Positions 5,310 to 6,538 of a stretch of DNA of 6,538 nt are shown here, piece after piece (within the stretch, counting starts at the first letter, position 1; every line of letters starts with the position of its first letter). Origin of the DNA: an uncultured Eubacteriales bacterium (GTDB lineage Bacteria > Bacillota > Clostridia > Lachnospirales > Anaerotignaceae); contig CAUHBX010000054.1 of NCBI GenBank assembly GCA_959604475.1, forward strand, positions 1 to 6,538, read 5' to 3'. The translations under genes were made by a program, and so were the position numbers. Under the pieces are notes generated by a model. It ran no database searches, had not been told where the DNA came from, and saw only the letters and a program-made list of their open reading frames with translations.

Positions 5310-6491
5310 ATGAAGCTGCTGAAAAAAATTGCTTTACTTATGATATTTATAATTGCCGCTGCCCCAATCAGTGCGGAGGCTGAGGAGATACAGGCACCTG
5401 ATGTGAAAGCGTTGGGTGCTGTTTTAATGGACGAAAAAAGCGGACGTGTCCTTTGGGAGAATAATGGCTATGAACCTTTGGCAAATGCCAGTACTACAAA
5501 AATTATGACATGCATACTCGCCATAGAAAGCGGAAAGCTTGAAGAGACTGTAACGGCTTCAAAAAACGCCGCGGTACAGCCAAAAACAAGAATGGGGCTT
5601 TCAGAAGGGGAGCAGATTAAGCTGAAGGATTTATTGTATGCACTTATGCTTCAGTCCTCAAACGACGCTGCGGTTGCAATTGCAGAACATGTAGGGGGCA
5701 GTGTAGAGGACTTCTGCGATATGATGGACAGCAAGGCAAAAGAATTGGGGGCTGTAGATACCGATTTTGAGACTCCCAACGGACTTGACAGCGGTGAGCA
5801 TCATTCAACTGCTTATGATATGGCATTAATAGCATGCTATGCCTTAAAAAATGATGAGTTTAAGGAAATAATAAATACAAGACAGGCAGAAATAAAAAGC
5901 GATAGGTGTACATATACGGTTATTAACAAAAACAGGCTTTTAAACGAATATGACGGAGCAATCGGTGTTAAAACAGGGTTTACCGGAAAAGCGGGGAACT
6001 GCTTTGTCGGAGCCGCCGAAAGAGACGGCATGACGCTGGTTTCAGTTGTGCTTGGAAGCGGCTGGGGCAGCGTAGGGAAGGAAAGAAAATGGCGGGATAC
6101 TAAGAATATACTTAACTACGGTTTTGACAACTACAAATACTACGATATATGCGTGGAGGGAGATTTTATAGACAGCCTGCCTGTGAATAACTCATATGGG
6201 CAGAGCGTTAAGGTAAATACAGCCGAAACTATTAATTTGCCGCTTAACCAATCAGAAAGAGAATCACTATTTGTGGAAGTAAAGCTTCCTGAAATGCTTG
6301 AGGCCCCCGTTATGCAGGGAGAAGAAGTAGGCAGGCTTGTATTTAAAACCGATGCTGAAACTGTCCTAGCAGAATGCCCCATAATCGCCGAGAACAGTGT
6401 CAATAAAAAAGATGTGAAAACAACAGCTGAAATGCTTATAAAATACTGGATTAATCCATTAAAATCAGATATACTTAAATATAATGCCTAA
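5310..6491 (+). CDS. Second secreted D-alanyl-D-alanine carboxypeptidase (S11 penicillin-binding protein)
   Basis: 393 residues from the preferred ATG at 5310. The signal peptide has MKLLKK, a hydrophobic core to about residue 20, and a likely cut after SAEA (24) or SA (22). The S11 catalytic motifs are intact: Ser61-Thr-Thr-Lys64 with the nucleophile Ser61, Ser116-Ser-Asn118, and Lys221-Thr-Gly223. A PBP5-type C-terminal domain follows from about 275 to 365. The end carries TTAEMLIKYW (371-380) and then 13 more residues, so its membrane anchor may differ from that of the DacF-like paralogue upstream. It cleaves the terminal D-Ala from peptidoglycan stem peptides outside the cell membrane. 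Its place after scpA-scpB recalls dacB (PBP5*) of Bacillus subtilis, which acts on the spore cortex; this is a positional argument only, so I give no symbol. It is 78 bases from scpB with no terminator between, so it may belong to the same operon. No terminator follows before the window ends. Confidence 0.93.
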   Translation: MKLLKKIALLMIFIIAAAPISAEAEEIQAPDVKALGAVLMDEKSGRVLWENNGYEPLANASTTKIMTCILAIESGKLEETVTASKNAAVQPKTRMGLSEGEQIKLKDLLYALMLQSSNDAAVAIAEHVGGSVEDFCDMMDSKAKELGAVDTDFETPNGLDSGEHHSTAYDMALIACYALKNDEFKEIINTRQAEIKSDRCTYTVINKNRLLNEYDGAIGVKTGFTGKAGNCFVGAAERDGMTLVSVVLGSGWGSVGKERKWRDTKNILNYGFDNYKYYDICVEGDFIDSLPVNNSYGQSVKVNTAETINLPLNQSERESLFVEVKLPEMLEAPVMQGEEVGRLVFKTDAETVLAECPIIAENSVNKKDVKTTAEMLIKYWINPLKSDILKYNA

Positions 6492-6538
6492 TTTAATGAG
6501 TACATGTTAAACTTCAGCCGCATTTGGCGGGAGATATT
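6492..6538. other. Right-edge intergenic sequence with a possible ribosome binding site of the next gene
   Basis: These 47 bases hold no terminator. GGCGGGAG ends at 6533, five bases from the edge, and would suit a plus-strand gene starting just outside the window. The four-base arms CCGC and GCGG around it are too short to call a hairpin. Confidence 0.3.

Noticed and set aside
6504..6538. ATG at 6504 opening a frame to the right edge
   Set aside because: No ribosome binding site precedes it and only eleven codons are visible; the GGCGGGAG inside it more likely serves a start beyond the window.
1..6538. tRNA, rRNA, riboswitch, CRISPR or insertion sequence
   Set aside because: Nearly all of the window is occupied by coding genes; the gaps (at most about 160 bases) show only promoters, ribosome binding sites and one terminator, and no repeated units or transposase motifs were seen.

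Overview
The window looks like ordinary chromosomal sequence from a low-to-moderate GC Gram-positive bacterium of the Clostridia type. The signs are strong AAGGAG/GGAG ribosome binding sites about 6-8 bases before ATG starts, sigma-A-like promoters, an scpA-scpB pair next to D-alanyl-D-alanine carboxypeptidase genes, and Bacillus/Clostridium-type protein sequences. I see no mobile element, CRISPR array, rRNA or tRNA. The genus cannot be fixed from the sequence alone.

Left block (1-1826, minus strand): a two-gene operon. A diacylglycerol-kinase-type lipid kinase (963-1826) comes first, followed 10 bases later by a P1 family (DmpA/NylC-like, S58) self-processing peptidase that runs off the left edge (952 to before 1). 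A good promoter, TTGAAA-17-TATAAT, sits at 1860-1888 on the minus strand.

Middle block (1882-3194, plus strand): a secreted DacF-like D,D-carboxypeptidase (1989-3161) with its own promoter and a strong intrinsic terminator (3165-3194). Its predicted promoter is back-to-back with that of the lipid kinase operon, and the two -35 boxes fall on the same few base pairs.

Right block (3217-6538, plus strand): a promoter (TTTACT-17-TACAAT), then a membrane protein of the M50 site-2-protease family whose zinc motif is broken (HEFTR instead of HExxH), then scpA and scpB (chromosome condensation/segregation kleisin and its partner) and a second secreted D,D-carboxypeptidase. Stops and starts are tightly packed from the M50 gene to scpB, so these three are almost certainly one transcript. 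The second carboxypeptidase may be read through and may also have its own promoter. This order resembles the Bacillus subtilis scpA-scpB-ypuI-dacB-spmA-spmB region.

Functionally the window joins envelope work (peptidoglycan trimming by two carboxypeptidases, lipid recycling by the kinase) with chromosome segregation (ScpAB). The most unusual item is the apparently inactive M50 family protein heading the scpAB operon. I did not find a clearly new multi-gene system.
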